Source: Lysinimonas soli
GTDB lineage: Bacteria > Actinomycetota > Actinomycetes > Actinomycetales > Microbacteriaceae
Assembly: GCF_042655435.1 (NCBI RefSeq)
Contig: NZ_JBHSMG010000002.1
Location: 434,001 to 498,000 of the forward strand
Length of the DNA stretch: 64,000 nucleotides
Reading direction: 5' to 3'
The notes under the pieces are model-generated. The model was not told the DNA's origin. It did no database searches and worked only from the letters and a program-made list of their open reading frames with translations. The first letter of the stretch is position 1; each line of letters starts with the position of its first letter. The position numbers were made by a program, and so were the translations under genes. Positions 8,157 to 15,912 of this stretch are shown here, piece by piece.

Positions 8157-8843
8157 ATGACCGGCGAGCGTGGGATGGTCGTCATCGTCGAAGACGAGCG
8201 GACGATCGCCGAACTGGAACGCCTGTACCTGACCCAGGCGGGGTTCGGCGTGCACGTGGCGACGAATGGCGCGGCGGGTCTCGCGGACATCCGCCGGCTC
8301 GCGCCGGTCGCGGTCATCGTCGACGTCGGGCTCCCGGGGCTCGACGGTACCGAGCTGGTGCGCCGGCTGCGGGCCGAGGGCGACTGGGTTCCCGTGGTGT
8401 TCGTCACCGCGCACGACAGCGAGATCGACCGCGTGGTCGGACTCGAGCTCGGCGCCGACGACTACCTCACGAAGCCATTCTCGCCGCGCGAGCTCGTCGC
8501 CCGGGTCAAGGGGCTCGTGCGCCGCGCGGCGGCTCCGGCGGCTCCGACGGTGCGACGTGCCGGTCGCCTCGAGCTCGACGAGCGGGCCCGCCGGGCGGCC
8601 GTCGGCGGCGCGGCGGTCGACCTCACCGCGACCGAGTTCGACCTGCTCGCCTACCTGCTCGCGCATCCGGGCCAGGTCTTCAGCCGCGAGCAGCTGCTCT
8701 CGGCGGTCTGGGGCGTCGCCGACTACAGCGGCAGCCGCACGGTCGACGTGCACATCGCGCAGCTGCGCGCCAAGCTCGGCGAGCCGGACCCGATCCGCAC
8801 CGTGCGCGGGGTCGGCTACGCCCTCCAGGACGGGCCCGCGTGA
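8157..8843 (+). CDS. OmpR/PhoB-family response regulator
   Basis: This 228-aa regulator has an N-terminal receiver domain with the acidic pair E12/D13, phospho-acceptor D56 (VIVDVGLPG), T84 and K106 (YLTKPFSP), then a winged-helix DNA-binding domain with TATEFDLLAYLL and RTVRGVGY. The ATG at 8157 is chosen because TTGAAT lies exactly six bases before it, the leaderless arrangement seen at many genes here; an in-frame ATG at 8139 would precede that box. It overlaps the kinase gene by four bases. Targets probably include its own operon and the two envelope genes upstream. Confidence 0.92.
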   Translation: MTGERGMVVIVEDERTIAELERLYLTQAGFGVHVATNGAAGLADIRRLAPVAVIVDVGLPGLDGTELVRRLRAEGDWVPVVFVTAHDSEIDRVVGLELGADDYLTKPFSPRELVARVKGLVRRAAAPAAPTVRRAGRLELDERARRAAVGGAAVDLTATEFDLLAYLLAHPGQVFSREQLLSAVWGVADYSGSRTVDVHIAQLRAKLGEPDPIRTVRGVGYALQDGPA

Positions 8844-10210
8844 CGCGCGGGCGCGGGATCTCGCTGCGCACGCGGATCCTCGCCGCCACCGTCGCGGTCG
8901 CACTGATCGCGGTGCTCGTGACGGCGGTCGCCGCCCTGCAACTCGTGCGCTCGGTCGACACCAGCGCCGCACGCGACGCCCTCAGCGCACAGGTCGCGCG
9001 ACTGGCGAACGCCAAACCGGCGGCGCGGGATGCCATCATCGGCGGGCTCTCGCAGCTCGACGACGCGGGAACACTGGTGTCGACGGTGTCGCGCGGGGGA
9101 GTCGTGAGCGGCTCGGCCCAGGTGCCGCGCCGGGTCGTCGTGCAGCTGCTGGCGGGGCACGTCGTCTCGACCACCGTGCGCGTCGGCGGATCGAGTTACC
9201 TGCTGGAGGGGCGACCGGATGCCCAGGGCGGCGGCGTCGTCGCCCTGCAGGACGTCGGCACGGTGCGGGCGATCACTCCGACCGTGCTCGGCCGTCTGCT
9301 GCTCGCTCTGGCCATCGGCTTCGTGGTCGCCGTGGTCGCGGCGTTCTTCGTCGCCCGGGTGCTGGCCGGGCCGCTCGTCGACCTGGCCGGCGCGGCCGGG
9401 CGCATGGCGAAGGGGGAGCGCAACGTCGCCCTTCGGCCGAGCCGGATCGCCGAGGTCACCGACCTCGAGACCGCCCTCGGCGCCCTCGACCAGGCCCTCG
9501 TGCACTCCGAGGGGCGCCAGCGCGAGTTCCTGCTGTCGATCTCGCACGAGTTGCGCACGCCCCTGACCGCGATCCGCGGCTACGCCGAGGCGCTCGGCGA
9601 CGGCGTCGTGCCGCCCGAGCAGGTCGCCCAGGTGGGCAAGACGCTCGAGGCCGAATCGAATCGGCTGACGGCGTTCACGAACGACCTGCTCGCCCTTGCA
9701 CGGCTGGAGGCCGACGACTTCCCGCTCGAGCCGAGCAGGGTCGACGTCGGCGGCGTGCTCGCGGCGGCGGCCGAGGCGTGGCGGGGGGCGGCGACGAGCG
9801 GGGGCGTCGCGGTGCAGTCGACCGCGGCATCCGGTTCTCTGCTGGTGACGACGGATGCCGCGCGTCTGCGCCAGGTCGTCGACGGGCTGATCGAGAACGC
9901 CCTGCGCGTGAGCCCGCCGGGGTCGAGCGTCATGCTCGCCGCACGCCGCGAGGGCTCGGAGGTCATCGTGGAGGTGGCGGACGGCGGCCCGGGCCTCAGC
10001 GCCGACGACGCGGCGCACGCCTTCGAGCGCGGGCTGCTGCGCGAGCGCTACCGCGACGTGCGTCCGGTCGGGACCGGGCTGGGGCTGTCGATCGCGGCGC
10101 GGCTCGTGGAGCGGATGGGTGGGCGCATCAGCGCGGGGTCGGATCGGGCCGGCGGCGGTGGTAGTGGTGCTGCGAGCGGCGCGGTGTTTCGGATCAGCAT
10201 CCCCGGGTAG
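8840..10210 (+). CDS. Sensor histidine kinase with HAMP domain
   Basis: The 456-aa protein starts at GTG overlapping the response-regulator stop. It has TM1 (about 12-34), an extracytoplasmic sensor of about 115 residues, TM2 (151-174), a HAMP linker, the H box with phosphorylated H236 (SISHELRTPLTAIRG), and an ATPase domain with N box (LIENALRVSP), G1 (DGGPGLS) and G2 (GTGLGLS). It is the cognate partner of the preceding regulator. The sensor region has no recognised fold and no cysteines, so the signal is unknown; the neighbouring secreted protein and lipoprotein are candidate accessory sensors. Confidence 0.92.
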   Translation: MTRGRGISLRTRILAATVAVALIAVLVTAVAALQLVRSVDTSAARDALSAQVARLANAKPAARDAIIGGLSQLDDAGTLVSTVSRGGVVSGSAQVPRRVVVQLLAGHVVSTTVRVGGSSYLLEGRPDAQGGGVVALQDVGTVRAITPTVLGRLLLALAIGFVVAVVAAFFVARVLAGPLVDLAGAAGRMAKGERNVALRPSRIAEVTDLETALGALDQALVHSEGRQREFLLSISHELRTPLTAIRGYAEALGDGVVPPEQVAQVGKTLEAESNRLTAFTNDLLALARLEADDFPLEPSRVDVGGVLAAAAEAWRGAATSGGVAVQSTAASGSLLVTTDAARLRQVVDGLIENALRVSPPGSSVMLAARREGSEVIVEVADGGPGLSADDAAHAFERGLLRERYRDVRPVGTGLGLSIAARLVERMGGRISAGSDRAGGGGSGAASGAVFRISIPG

Positions 10211-10301
10211 GGCAGTCTCAGGTTCCGCCGTATCCGCCTCGGACGTCCTCTCCGCACGTCGCCCTGTGGAGAGAAGTTTCTGACCGATCGCCTCCCACGA
10301 C

Positions 10302-10317
10302 TAGAACATATGTTCGA
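10302..10317. promoter_or_regulatory. SOS (LexA) box candidate
   Basis: The sequence TAGAACATATGTTCGA contains the perfect 12-bp palindrome GAACATATGTTC and matches the Gram-positive/mycobacterial LexA consensus (CGAAC-N4-GTTCG) with one mismatch in the outer left base. It lies 19 bases before the chosen start of the HNH gene, where LexA would occlude the promoter. DUF222/HNH (13E12-type) genes are known LexA targets in mycobacteria. Confidence 0.7.
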
Positions 10318-10336
10318 ATCTTGGGAAAATGAAGCC

Positions 10337-11767
10337 ATGCCTCTTCTCCCGACCGACGCGTCAGTTGATGCTTTCGCGCGCGCGTGCGCCGGTCTGGCCG
10401 ATGTCACCGTTTCGTTCGCGCCGCCCTCGGTTTCCGCCTTCGACGACGCCGAGTTACTAGCGGCGCAGCGCACCGTCGCCGAGATCCGACGACGGGCCGA
10501 CGCGGCCGCGGCCGTGATCGCCGCCGAGGTCGCGCGCCGCTCCCGCCGCGAGCTCGGTGACGCAGGCCTCGCGCGTCGCCTCGGCGCCCGCACTCCCGAA
10601 CTGCTCGTGGCGCGGGTCGCCGGCACGAGTGCTCGCGAGGCGCACTCTCTCGTGCGGGTGGGGTCCGTCATGGTCCCGACGTCGGTCGAGTCGACGGAGC
10701 CGATGCCGTGGCTGGCCGCGGTCGGTGCGGCAGTCCGCGCAGGCGAGTTGTCGGTCGAGGCGGCCGACTCGATCCGTGCTGGGCTCGGATCGCCCGACGA
10801 GTCCGTGTCGGCCCAGGCGCTCGCGGCTGCCACGACGGAGTTGCTGAGGGCCGCCGGGAGCCTGACACTCGAGCGGCTGGCCGCGCGGGCCCGAGAAGAG
10901 CGCGCCGTGCTCGACGCTGCCCACGTGCGTGACCGGGAGCAGGCATTGCGCGAACGGCGATACCTGCGGATCACGCCGCAGCCCGATGGGATGACGCGCG
11001 TATCGGCGCTCCTCGACCCTGAGTCCGCGGCCATCGTGATCGCGTCGTACGACGCGGCCACTTCACCGCGGCGCGGCGGACCGCGCTTCGTCGACGCCGA
11101 CGAGATCGCTCGCGCCGAACGGCTGCAGCACGATGAGCGCACCCTGGATCAGCTCGGCGTGGATGCCATCGTCGACTTGATCCGTCTCGGAACGGCCGTC
11201 GACCCCGGCGCGATCGTCGGGGTGCGCAAGCCCGCGGTACGGGTGGTCGTCACCGAGGGCGAGTTGCGGCGCCGGCACGGGCACGGGCACTTCGAGGGCC
11301 ACCCCGAGGCGATCAGCATCGAGACGGTCGAACGGCAGATCTGCGCGAGCGGCGTCGTGCCGATCCTCTTCGACGACGACGGGCACGCGCTCAATCTCGG
11401 GCGGGAACAGCGTCGGTTCAGCGCGCGGCAGCGCATCGTGCTGGCGGTCCGAGACGGTGGATGCCGGTTCCCCGGCTGCGATCGGCCTCCCTCCTGGTGC
11501 GAGGCGCATCACATCGACGAATGGGTACGAGATCACGGCCGCACCGACATCGCCGACGGGGTGCTGCTGTGCCGACATCATCATCTGCTCGTGCACAACA
11601 ACGGGTGGCGCGTCACTCGGGAAGGGGCGGACTACGCCCTCATCCCGCCGCGGGATGTCGATCTCGGCCAGGCGCCGATCCCTGCGCCGCCGAGGGATGT
11701 CGTGACGGGACATCGCTCTACCCGACGCGAACCGGCTGCAGTCGGGGCCGGGCCGGGGTCGAGTTGA
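10337..11767 (+). CDS. DUF222 / HNH endonuclease (13E12-repeat-type) protein
   Basis: The 476-aa protein has an N-terminal helical DUF222 region (about 1-330) and a C-terminal HNH nuclease domain. Visible there are the zinc-type cysteines (GGCRFPGCDRPP), the catalytic EAHHIDEW, an intervening GRTDIADGVLLC and HHHLLVHNNGW. Such proteins are abundant in Actinobacteria, often in many copies; they are probably DNA-damage-linked nucleases, but their biochemistry is poorly known. An upstream in-frame ATG at 10310 lies inside the SOS-type palindrome, so I prefer 10337. No insertion-sequence ends or direct repeats are seen around it. Confidence 0.88.
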   Translation: MPLLPTDASVDAFARACAGLADVTVSFAPPSVSAFDDAELLAAQRTVAEIRRRADAAAAVIAAEVARRSRRELGDAGLARRLGARTPELLVARVAGTSAREAHSLVRVGSVMVPTSVESTEPMPWLAAVGAAVRAGELSVEAADSIRAGLGSPDESVSAQALAAATTELLRAAGSLTLERLAARAREERAVLDAAHVRDREQALRERRYLRITPQPDGMTRVSALLDPESAAIVIASYDAATSPRRGGPRFVDADEIARAERLQHDERTLDQLGVDAIVDLIRLGTAVDPGAIVGVRKPAVRVVVTEGELRRRHGHGHFEGHPEAISIETVERQICASGVVPILFDDDGHALNLGREQRRFSARQRIVLAVRDGGCRFPGCDRPPSWCEAHHIDEWVRDHGRTDIADGVLLCRHHHLLVHNNGWRVTREGADYALIPPRDVDLGQAPIPAPPRDVVTGHRSTRREPAAVGAGPGSS

Positions 11768-11787
11768 GCCTGGTCAGGCGGCTCGGG

Positions 11788-12621
11788 CTACGCCGAGACG
11801 AGCGCGCGCTCGTGGGCGCCGGGGCCGTCCGCGGGGATGCCGAAGCGGTCGAGCGAGGTCTCAACGATCGTGAGGCCCTCCATGCCGGGGAGCTTCGCGA
11901 TGTGCGAGTCGACATCGCGGATCAGCTTGCGCCCCTCGCTGCCGCCGAACAGCGCGCCCATCACGTGGGCCACCTCCGACTCCGACGAGATGCCCGAGCC
12001 GACCGGAGCCCAGAACTTCTTGAGCGCGAAACGCGCGATCACGCGCGCCTTCTTGCTGGCGGCGAGGCGGTCGCGGGCCTGCGACGCGTAGAACGCGACG
12101 TGCTTGGTCTCCTGCTTGGCGATCCGCCGCAGCAGCTCCCCCAGTACCGGGTGCTTCTCCTGCTCGGCCATCCGCAGGTAGGCCGCGTTCGCCGACCACT
12201 CGTTCGCCGCACCCCACGCCATGTGCACGGCCACGAAGTCCATGCCGACCAGGCCGCCCGCGAGGGACTGCTTGATCGGGTCGAGCCGATCCTTCCAACC
12301 GAGCTTCACCCGGGTGGCCTTGAGCTCGTCGAAGTCGACCGTGATGCCGTGCCGGTTGAGCACGGCCGCGAGGGCCTCGCCGTGCCAGAACTCCTCGCGG
12401 TTCCACATCGTCATGAAGGCGCCGATCTCGGGCTCCTTGTGCGACGGGGTGGTCAGCAGATCGCGCAGGTAGCAGACGGTGTGATATTCCACGTCGCACA
12501 TATAACGAAGGGTGCGCAGGGTGCTGGCGGGCAGCGGAGTGCGATCGAACTCGTCGAAATCGAGGTCGTTCCATGCGACATTGACCGAGTTGGCCGTGTA
12601 CTTGTCGATGTCGAACGCCAT
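11788..12621 (-). CDS. Ferritin-like diiron protein with full acyl-ACP-desaturase-type ligand set
   Basis: This 277-aa helical protein carries the ligand pattern of soluble diiron desaturases: E45 (DVEYH), ExxH at E77-H80 (REEFWHGE), E141 (NEWSANAAY) and ExxH at E171-H174 (KQETKHVAFY). There is no signal peptide or membrane segment. It is last in a three-gene operon after a fatty acyl reductase, with which it overlaps by one base (TGATG), and is a clear paralogue of the first gene of that operon (14942-15835). A role as an O2-dependent lipid desaturase or oxygenase is inferred; given the AGPS homologue opposite, plasmanyl-lipid (vinyl-ether) desaturation is my favoured guess. An aldehyde-oxidising enzyme is the main alternative. 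Confidence 0.78.
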   Translation of the reverse strand: MAFDIDKYTANSVNVAWNDLDFDEFDRTPLPASTLRTLRYMCDVEYHTVCYLRDLLTTPSHKEPEIGAFMTMWNREEFWHGEALAAVLNRHGITVDFDELKATRVKLGWKDRLDPIKQSLAGGLVGMDFVAVHMAWGAANEWSANAAYLRMAEQEKHPVLGELLRRIAKQETKHVAFYASQARDRLAASKKARVIARFALKKFWAPVGSGISSESEVAHVMGALFGGSEGRKLIRDVDSHIAKLPGMEGLTIVETSLDRFGIPADGPGAHERALVSA

Positions 12622-14945
12622 CAGCCCTCCGCTTCCACCTGTTCCTGGGCGTCGGATCGCTCCGACTCCGCCTTCATCACATCACGCTTGGGTGAGCGAT
12701 TGCTGCGTTTCCACGTATCGATTCGCCAATGCCGACGCTGCGCCTCGCGCCCGAGCTGGGTGTCGGGGTTCACCGCGTGCGGATGCCCCAGCAGTTCGAG
12801 CCAGCCGATGTCGGCATGACTGTCACCGTAACCGTACGACTGCGAGAGATCGAGATGATGGCGCTCGGCGTACTGCTGCAGCCAGGCGGCCCGCGACTCG
12901 GCGACGATCGGCGGATGCGCGAGGTACCCGGTGAGCACGCCGTCGCGCACGTGCATCTCGCCGGCGACCACCTCGTCGAACATGCCGGCGATCGGCTGAA
13001 CGAGGGTTCCGATCGAGCCGGTCACGAGCACCGTGCGGTGCCCCGCGGCCTTGTGCTCGCGGATGCGCGCGATGGCGTCGGGGCTGGTGTGCCGCATCAG
13101 GGTGTCGCCGTAGCCGCCTCGCACGATCTTGTCGAGGCGGGCGACCGGCATCCCGGCGTAGCGGCGCAGGAAGGCCCGGATGAACTCGCCGCGGTCGCGA
13201 CGCTCGGCGCGCAGGTAGCGGGGGAGCGATCCGAGGATGTTGACGACCTCGCCCGGCCAGGCCGCCTTGCGGAAGCCCGCCGAACGCACCCAGAGGTACT
13301 GCTGCACGATGTTCGAGTCGACGACCGTGCCCTCGAGGTCGAACACGGCCACGACATCGCCTCGCTGTTCCAGCTCGCGCGTCGGCCCGCCCTCGACGTT
13401 CTTGCTCTCGGCCTTGCGGGCCGAGAAGGCGCGGGTCAGCCCCGTGATCGCGGGGAAGTGCACGTTCTGCAGGTAGTCCTGCCAGTCGATGCCGGGCACG
13501 TCGAAACCGCGGTCGGCGCGCAGCTTCGCCGGGATCGCGGCGTTCAGGGCCAGCGTGTTGGTGTCGTCGAAGATGATCTCGGTCTGCACGTAGGCGCGGT
13601 AGAGCTGCGTGAAGTTCTTCAGCGTCTCGAGGTCGTGCAGGCCGCGCTGCACGGTCGTCAGGGCCGCGCGGGTGCGGGTCGTCGACGGCAGCTTGGTCAG
13701 CACCTTCTCGGCGCGGGCCGCCATGCGCTCCTTGCGCTCGAGGGCGCGTTCCACCTTGCGGCCGCCGGGGAACTTCCACGTCGGCACCTGGATGTGCTCG
13801 GTTCCGCCGGGCTTGGGCATCGGGTGCTCGAGGAAGAAGGTGTTCACCTGCTCGAACATCAGGTGGAACGGCAGGGGATTGCTCGCGCCGGAGCTGACGT
13901 GGAAGTACTCCGGCTGGGCCGGCTTCGACGGGTTCGCGGCGGCCGCGATGATGGCGTTCACCACGAAGTCGACCGGGATGAGGTCGAGGATGCTGTCGGG
14001 CAGTCCGGGGAACTCGGGAAGCAGTCCGCGACCGTAGGCGATGATCAGCGGGTCGGCGACCTTGAAGCCGTCGATCCATCCGGGGAACGGATGCCGCAGC
14101 GCGCTCTCGATGATGGCCGGCCGCACGATCGACAACCGGTGACCGGACTGCGCCCAGAGCTCCTCGGCCGCGCGCTCGGCGAAGGCCTTCGTGAGTGTGT
14201 AGACGTCGGTCCAGCCGAGGCTCTCGGCGCGGGTGCGTCCGGCATCCACGAGCTGCGCGTCGACCCAGGCGATGCGCGCGGCCTCGCTGGCCCGGGCGAC
14301 CGACTGCGGGCCCTGCTTGCCGTGCAGCTCGCGGGCGGCGTCGATGAACTCCCGCAACTGGTCGGGCTGCCGCGAGAGCAGCTCGACGCGATCGCGCGCG
14401 CTCTTGGCGGCGGCATACTCCGCGCGCCAGTCGACGCTGTGGGTCAGGCTGGCCTCGGGCTGGACGCCCTTGCGCAGGCCCCCGACGTAACAGGTCGAGA
14501 CGTGCACGACGTGCGGGTTGCTGCCGCTGGCGAGCAGCGCGGTGTAGAGGTTCTGCGCGCCGCCCACGTTGGTGTCGAACGCCTGGTCGATGGGCGGGTC
14601 GAACGAGACGGTCGAGGCGGAGTGGATGACCACGTCGATGTCGCCGGGCAACGGCGGCACCGATCCGAGGCCGCCCTCCACGATCCGGATGCGCTCCTTG
14701 GCCGCCTTCTCGACGGCGTCATCGCCGACCTTCTCGCGCCAGACCTTGAACACGGGCTTGCGCAGCAGGGTGCGCAGCCGGTCCTCGCTGCTGGCCGAGC
14801 CCTTGGTGCGCACCAGCAACGAGATCGTGGTGCCGGGATGGTCGGAGAGCAGTCGCTCGAGGATCGCCTGTCCGACGAAACCGGTGCCTCCCGTGAGGAA
14901 GACGTGTGCGGAGCCGAGGTCGGTCACCGCTCGCTTCGGGGTCAC
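12621..14945 (-). CDS. Fatty acyl reductase (extended SDR, FAR-type) fused to an HAD-IB phosphatase-like domain
   Basis: The 774-aa protein opens with an extended-SDR NAD(P) domain: FLTGGTGFVG (16-25) and catalytic Y249/K253 (VYTLTK). It then has a FAR C-terminal 'sterile' region around NFTQLYRAYVQTEIIFDD (444-461). From about residue 530 there is an HAD domain: motif I VFDLEGTVVDSN, motif II LVTGS, motif III GYGDSHADIGWLELLG. In motif I the usual second Asp of DxD is Glu; the nucleophile Asp is kept. FARs reduce acyl-CoA/ACP to aldehyde or fatty alcohol with NADPH. The GTG start overlaps the upstream stop (GTGA) and the stop overlaps the diiron gene. The fatty alcohol would be the alkyl donor for the AGPS homologue encoded divergently. 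Confidence 0.85.
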   Translation of the reverse strand: MTPKRAVTDLGSAHVFLTGGTGFVGQAILERLLSDHPGTTISLLVRTKGSASSEDRLRTLLRKPVFKVWREKVGDDAVEKAAKERIRIVEGGLGSVPPLPGDIDVVIHSASTVSFDPPIDQAFDTNVGGAQNLYTALLASGSNPHVVHVSTCYVGGLRKGVQPEASLTHSVDWRAEYAAAKSARDRVELLSRQPDQLREFIDAARELHGKQGPQSVARASEAARIAWVDAQLVDAGRTRAESLGWTDVYTLTKAFAERAAEELWAQSGHRLSIVRPAIIESALRHPFPGWIDGFKVADPLIIAYGRGLLPEFPGLPDSILDLIPVDFVVNAIIAAAANPSKPAQPEYFHVSSGASNPLPFHLMFEQVNTFFLEHPMPKPGGTEHIQVPTWKFPGGRKVERALERKERMAARAEKVLTKLPSTTRTRAALTTVQRGLHDLETLKNFTQLYRAYVQTEIIFDDTNTLALNAAIPAKLRADRGFDVPGIDWQDYLQNVHFPAITGLTRAFSARKAESKNVEGGPTRELEQRGDVVAVFDLEGTVVDSNIVQQYLWVRSAGFRKAAWPGEVVNILGSLPRYLRAERRDRGEFIRAFLRRYAGMPVARLDKIVRGGYGDTLMRHTSPDAIARIREHKAAGHRTVLVTGSIGTLVQPIAGMFDEVVAGEMHVRDGVLTGYLAHPPIVAESRAAWLQQYAERHHLDLSQSYGYGDSHADIGWLELLGHPHAVNPDTQLGREAQRRHWRIDTWKRSNRSPKRDVMKAESERSDAQEQVEAEG

Positions 14946-15835
14946 GGCACGAGCCTCGCGGCCACGGTCGGGGCCACCCGTGCCATTCCGGGCAGGGCGG
15001 CGAGGCGGGACGAGATGCGTGACGCCTCAACGGCACCCTCCGGCGAGCCGAACACGATGCTCTCGAAGAAGCTGCGCTCCTTGTCGGGCAGCTCGACGGC
15101 GCCGATCGGCCAGACCGCCTGTCGGATGGCACGGGCGGCGAGCTTGCGGGCGCGGGACGACGACGCCAGTCGGCGCTGCGCCTCCTCGGTGAAGAAGTGG
15201 ATGTGACGGTCCTTGATATCGACGATCATCTCGACGATCGTGCCCAGGGCAGCGGTCATCTCGGCGAGCTTGCGGTAGGCGGCCTGGGCGATCCACTCGT
15301 CCACCAGCTGGGTGGTGACGTGGGCGGCGACGATCTGCGGGCCGGCGAAGTTCGCGACGATGGCGCGGCGCACGGGTCCGCGTCGCTCGGCGCGCTCGGC
15401 GAACGAGCTGCGCGTCGGGCCCTCGAACTCGGTCGAGGCCAGCGGCGCCCCGCTCGCGTCGAGCACCGCGTCGAGGGCGTCGGCGATCCAGAACTTCTCG
15501 AACGCCCAGGTGGTGAGAAAGGCGGTGACGCGCGCGTCCTTATGGGTGGCCGTGACCAGGAGGTTGCGCATGCGGTTCATGGTCGAGCGCTCGAGATCGC
15601 GCAGCGTGCGGATGAGCCGCACGGAGTCGGCGCCGAGCGGCGTGCCGGCGATCGTCTCGAGATCGAGTTCGGCGCGGTGGCTGCCGTGCGCGGTGCGGGC
15701 GAACTCGCGCACGTCGAACCAGCCGGCGCCGGGATCGATCGACTCGGAAGCGGGGCCGCGCGAGGTGTTCATGCCGTCTGACGCATACATCGCCGGCGAC
15801 TTCGCTCGGGAAGCGCGTGAACTCTGCGGGGTCAT
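14942..15835 (-). CDS. Ligand-deficient ferritin-like paralogue of the diiron protein at 11788-12621
   Basis: The 297-aa product aligns along its length with the diiron protein two genes downstream (AFLTTWAFEKFW against AFMTMWNREEFW; VDEWIAQAAY against ANEWSANAAY; LAALPGM against IAKLPGM). Of the iron ligands it keeps E82, E180 and H211, but the first ExxH is K114-I117 and the Glu of the second is K208. It should not bind a normal diiron centre and may be a structural or regulatory partner in a heterodimer. ATG 15835 has AAAGGG nine bases upstream; ATG 15772 is an alternative, since residues 1-35 look disordered. It is first gene of the operon, divergent from an SDR. Confidence 0.75.
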   Translation of the reverse strand: MTPQSSRASRAKSPAMYASDGMNTSRGPASESIDPGAGWFDVREFARTAHGSHRAELDLETIAGTPLGADSVRLIRTLRDLERSTMNRMRNLLVTATHKDARVTAFLTTWAFEKFWIADALDAVLDASGAPLASTEFEGPTRSSFAERAERRGPVRRAIVANFAGPQIVAAHVTTQLVDEWIAQAAYRKLAEMTAALGTIVEMIVDIKDRHIHFFTEEAQRRLASSSRARKLAARAIRQAVWPIGAVELPDKERSFFESIVFGSPEGAVEASRISSRLAALPGMARVAPTVAARLVP

Positions 15836-15899
15836 CGGGGAAGGCCCTTTCTGGCCGGGGTGGAGCGTCCGGTGCCCAAAACGGTGCTCTCCTGCACCG

Positions 15900-15906
15900 T
15901 ATCGTA
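15900..15906. promoter_or_regulatory. Overlapping divergent -10 elements (SDR operon / diiron-FAR operon)
   Basis: TATCGTA reads as a -10 box on both strands: TATCGT on the plus strand, seven bases before the SDR start at 15913 (leaderless), and TACGAT on the minus strand, giving a leader of about 60 bases to 15835. The two ether-lipid-type operons would therefore share, and compete for, one polymerase site. Confidence 0.5.
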
Positions 15907-15912
15907 AGGCAC

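Noticed and set aside
10302..11767. HNH gene as part of a mobile element or prophage
   Set aside because: No terminal repeats, integrase, transposase or other phage genes flank it; composition is like its neighbours. It looks like a resident family member.
11788..14945. Hydrocarbon (alkane) synthesis by acyl reductase plus diiron aldehyde oxygenase, as in cyanobacteria
   Set aside because: The reductase is a FAR with a C-terminal sterile domain, not cyanobacterial AAR, and the partner operon encodes AGPS, LPLAT and SDR. This fits ether lipids better, though aldehyde oxidation is not excluded.
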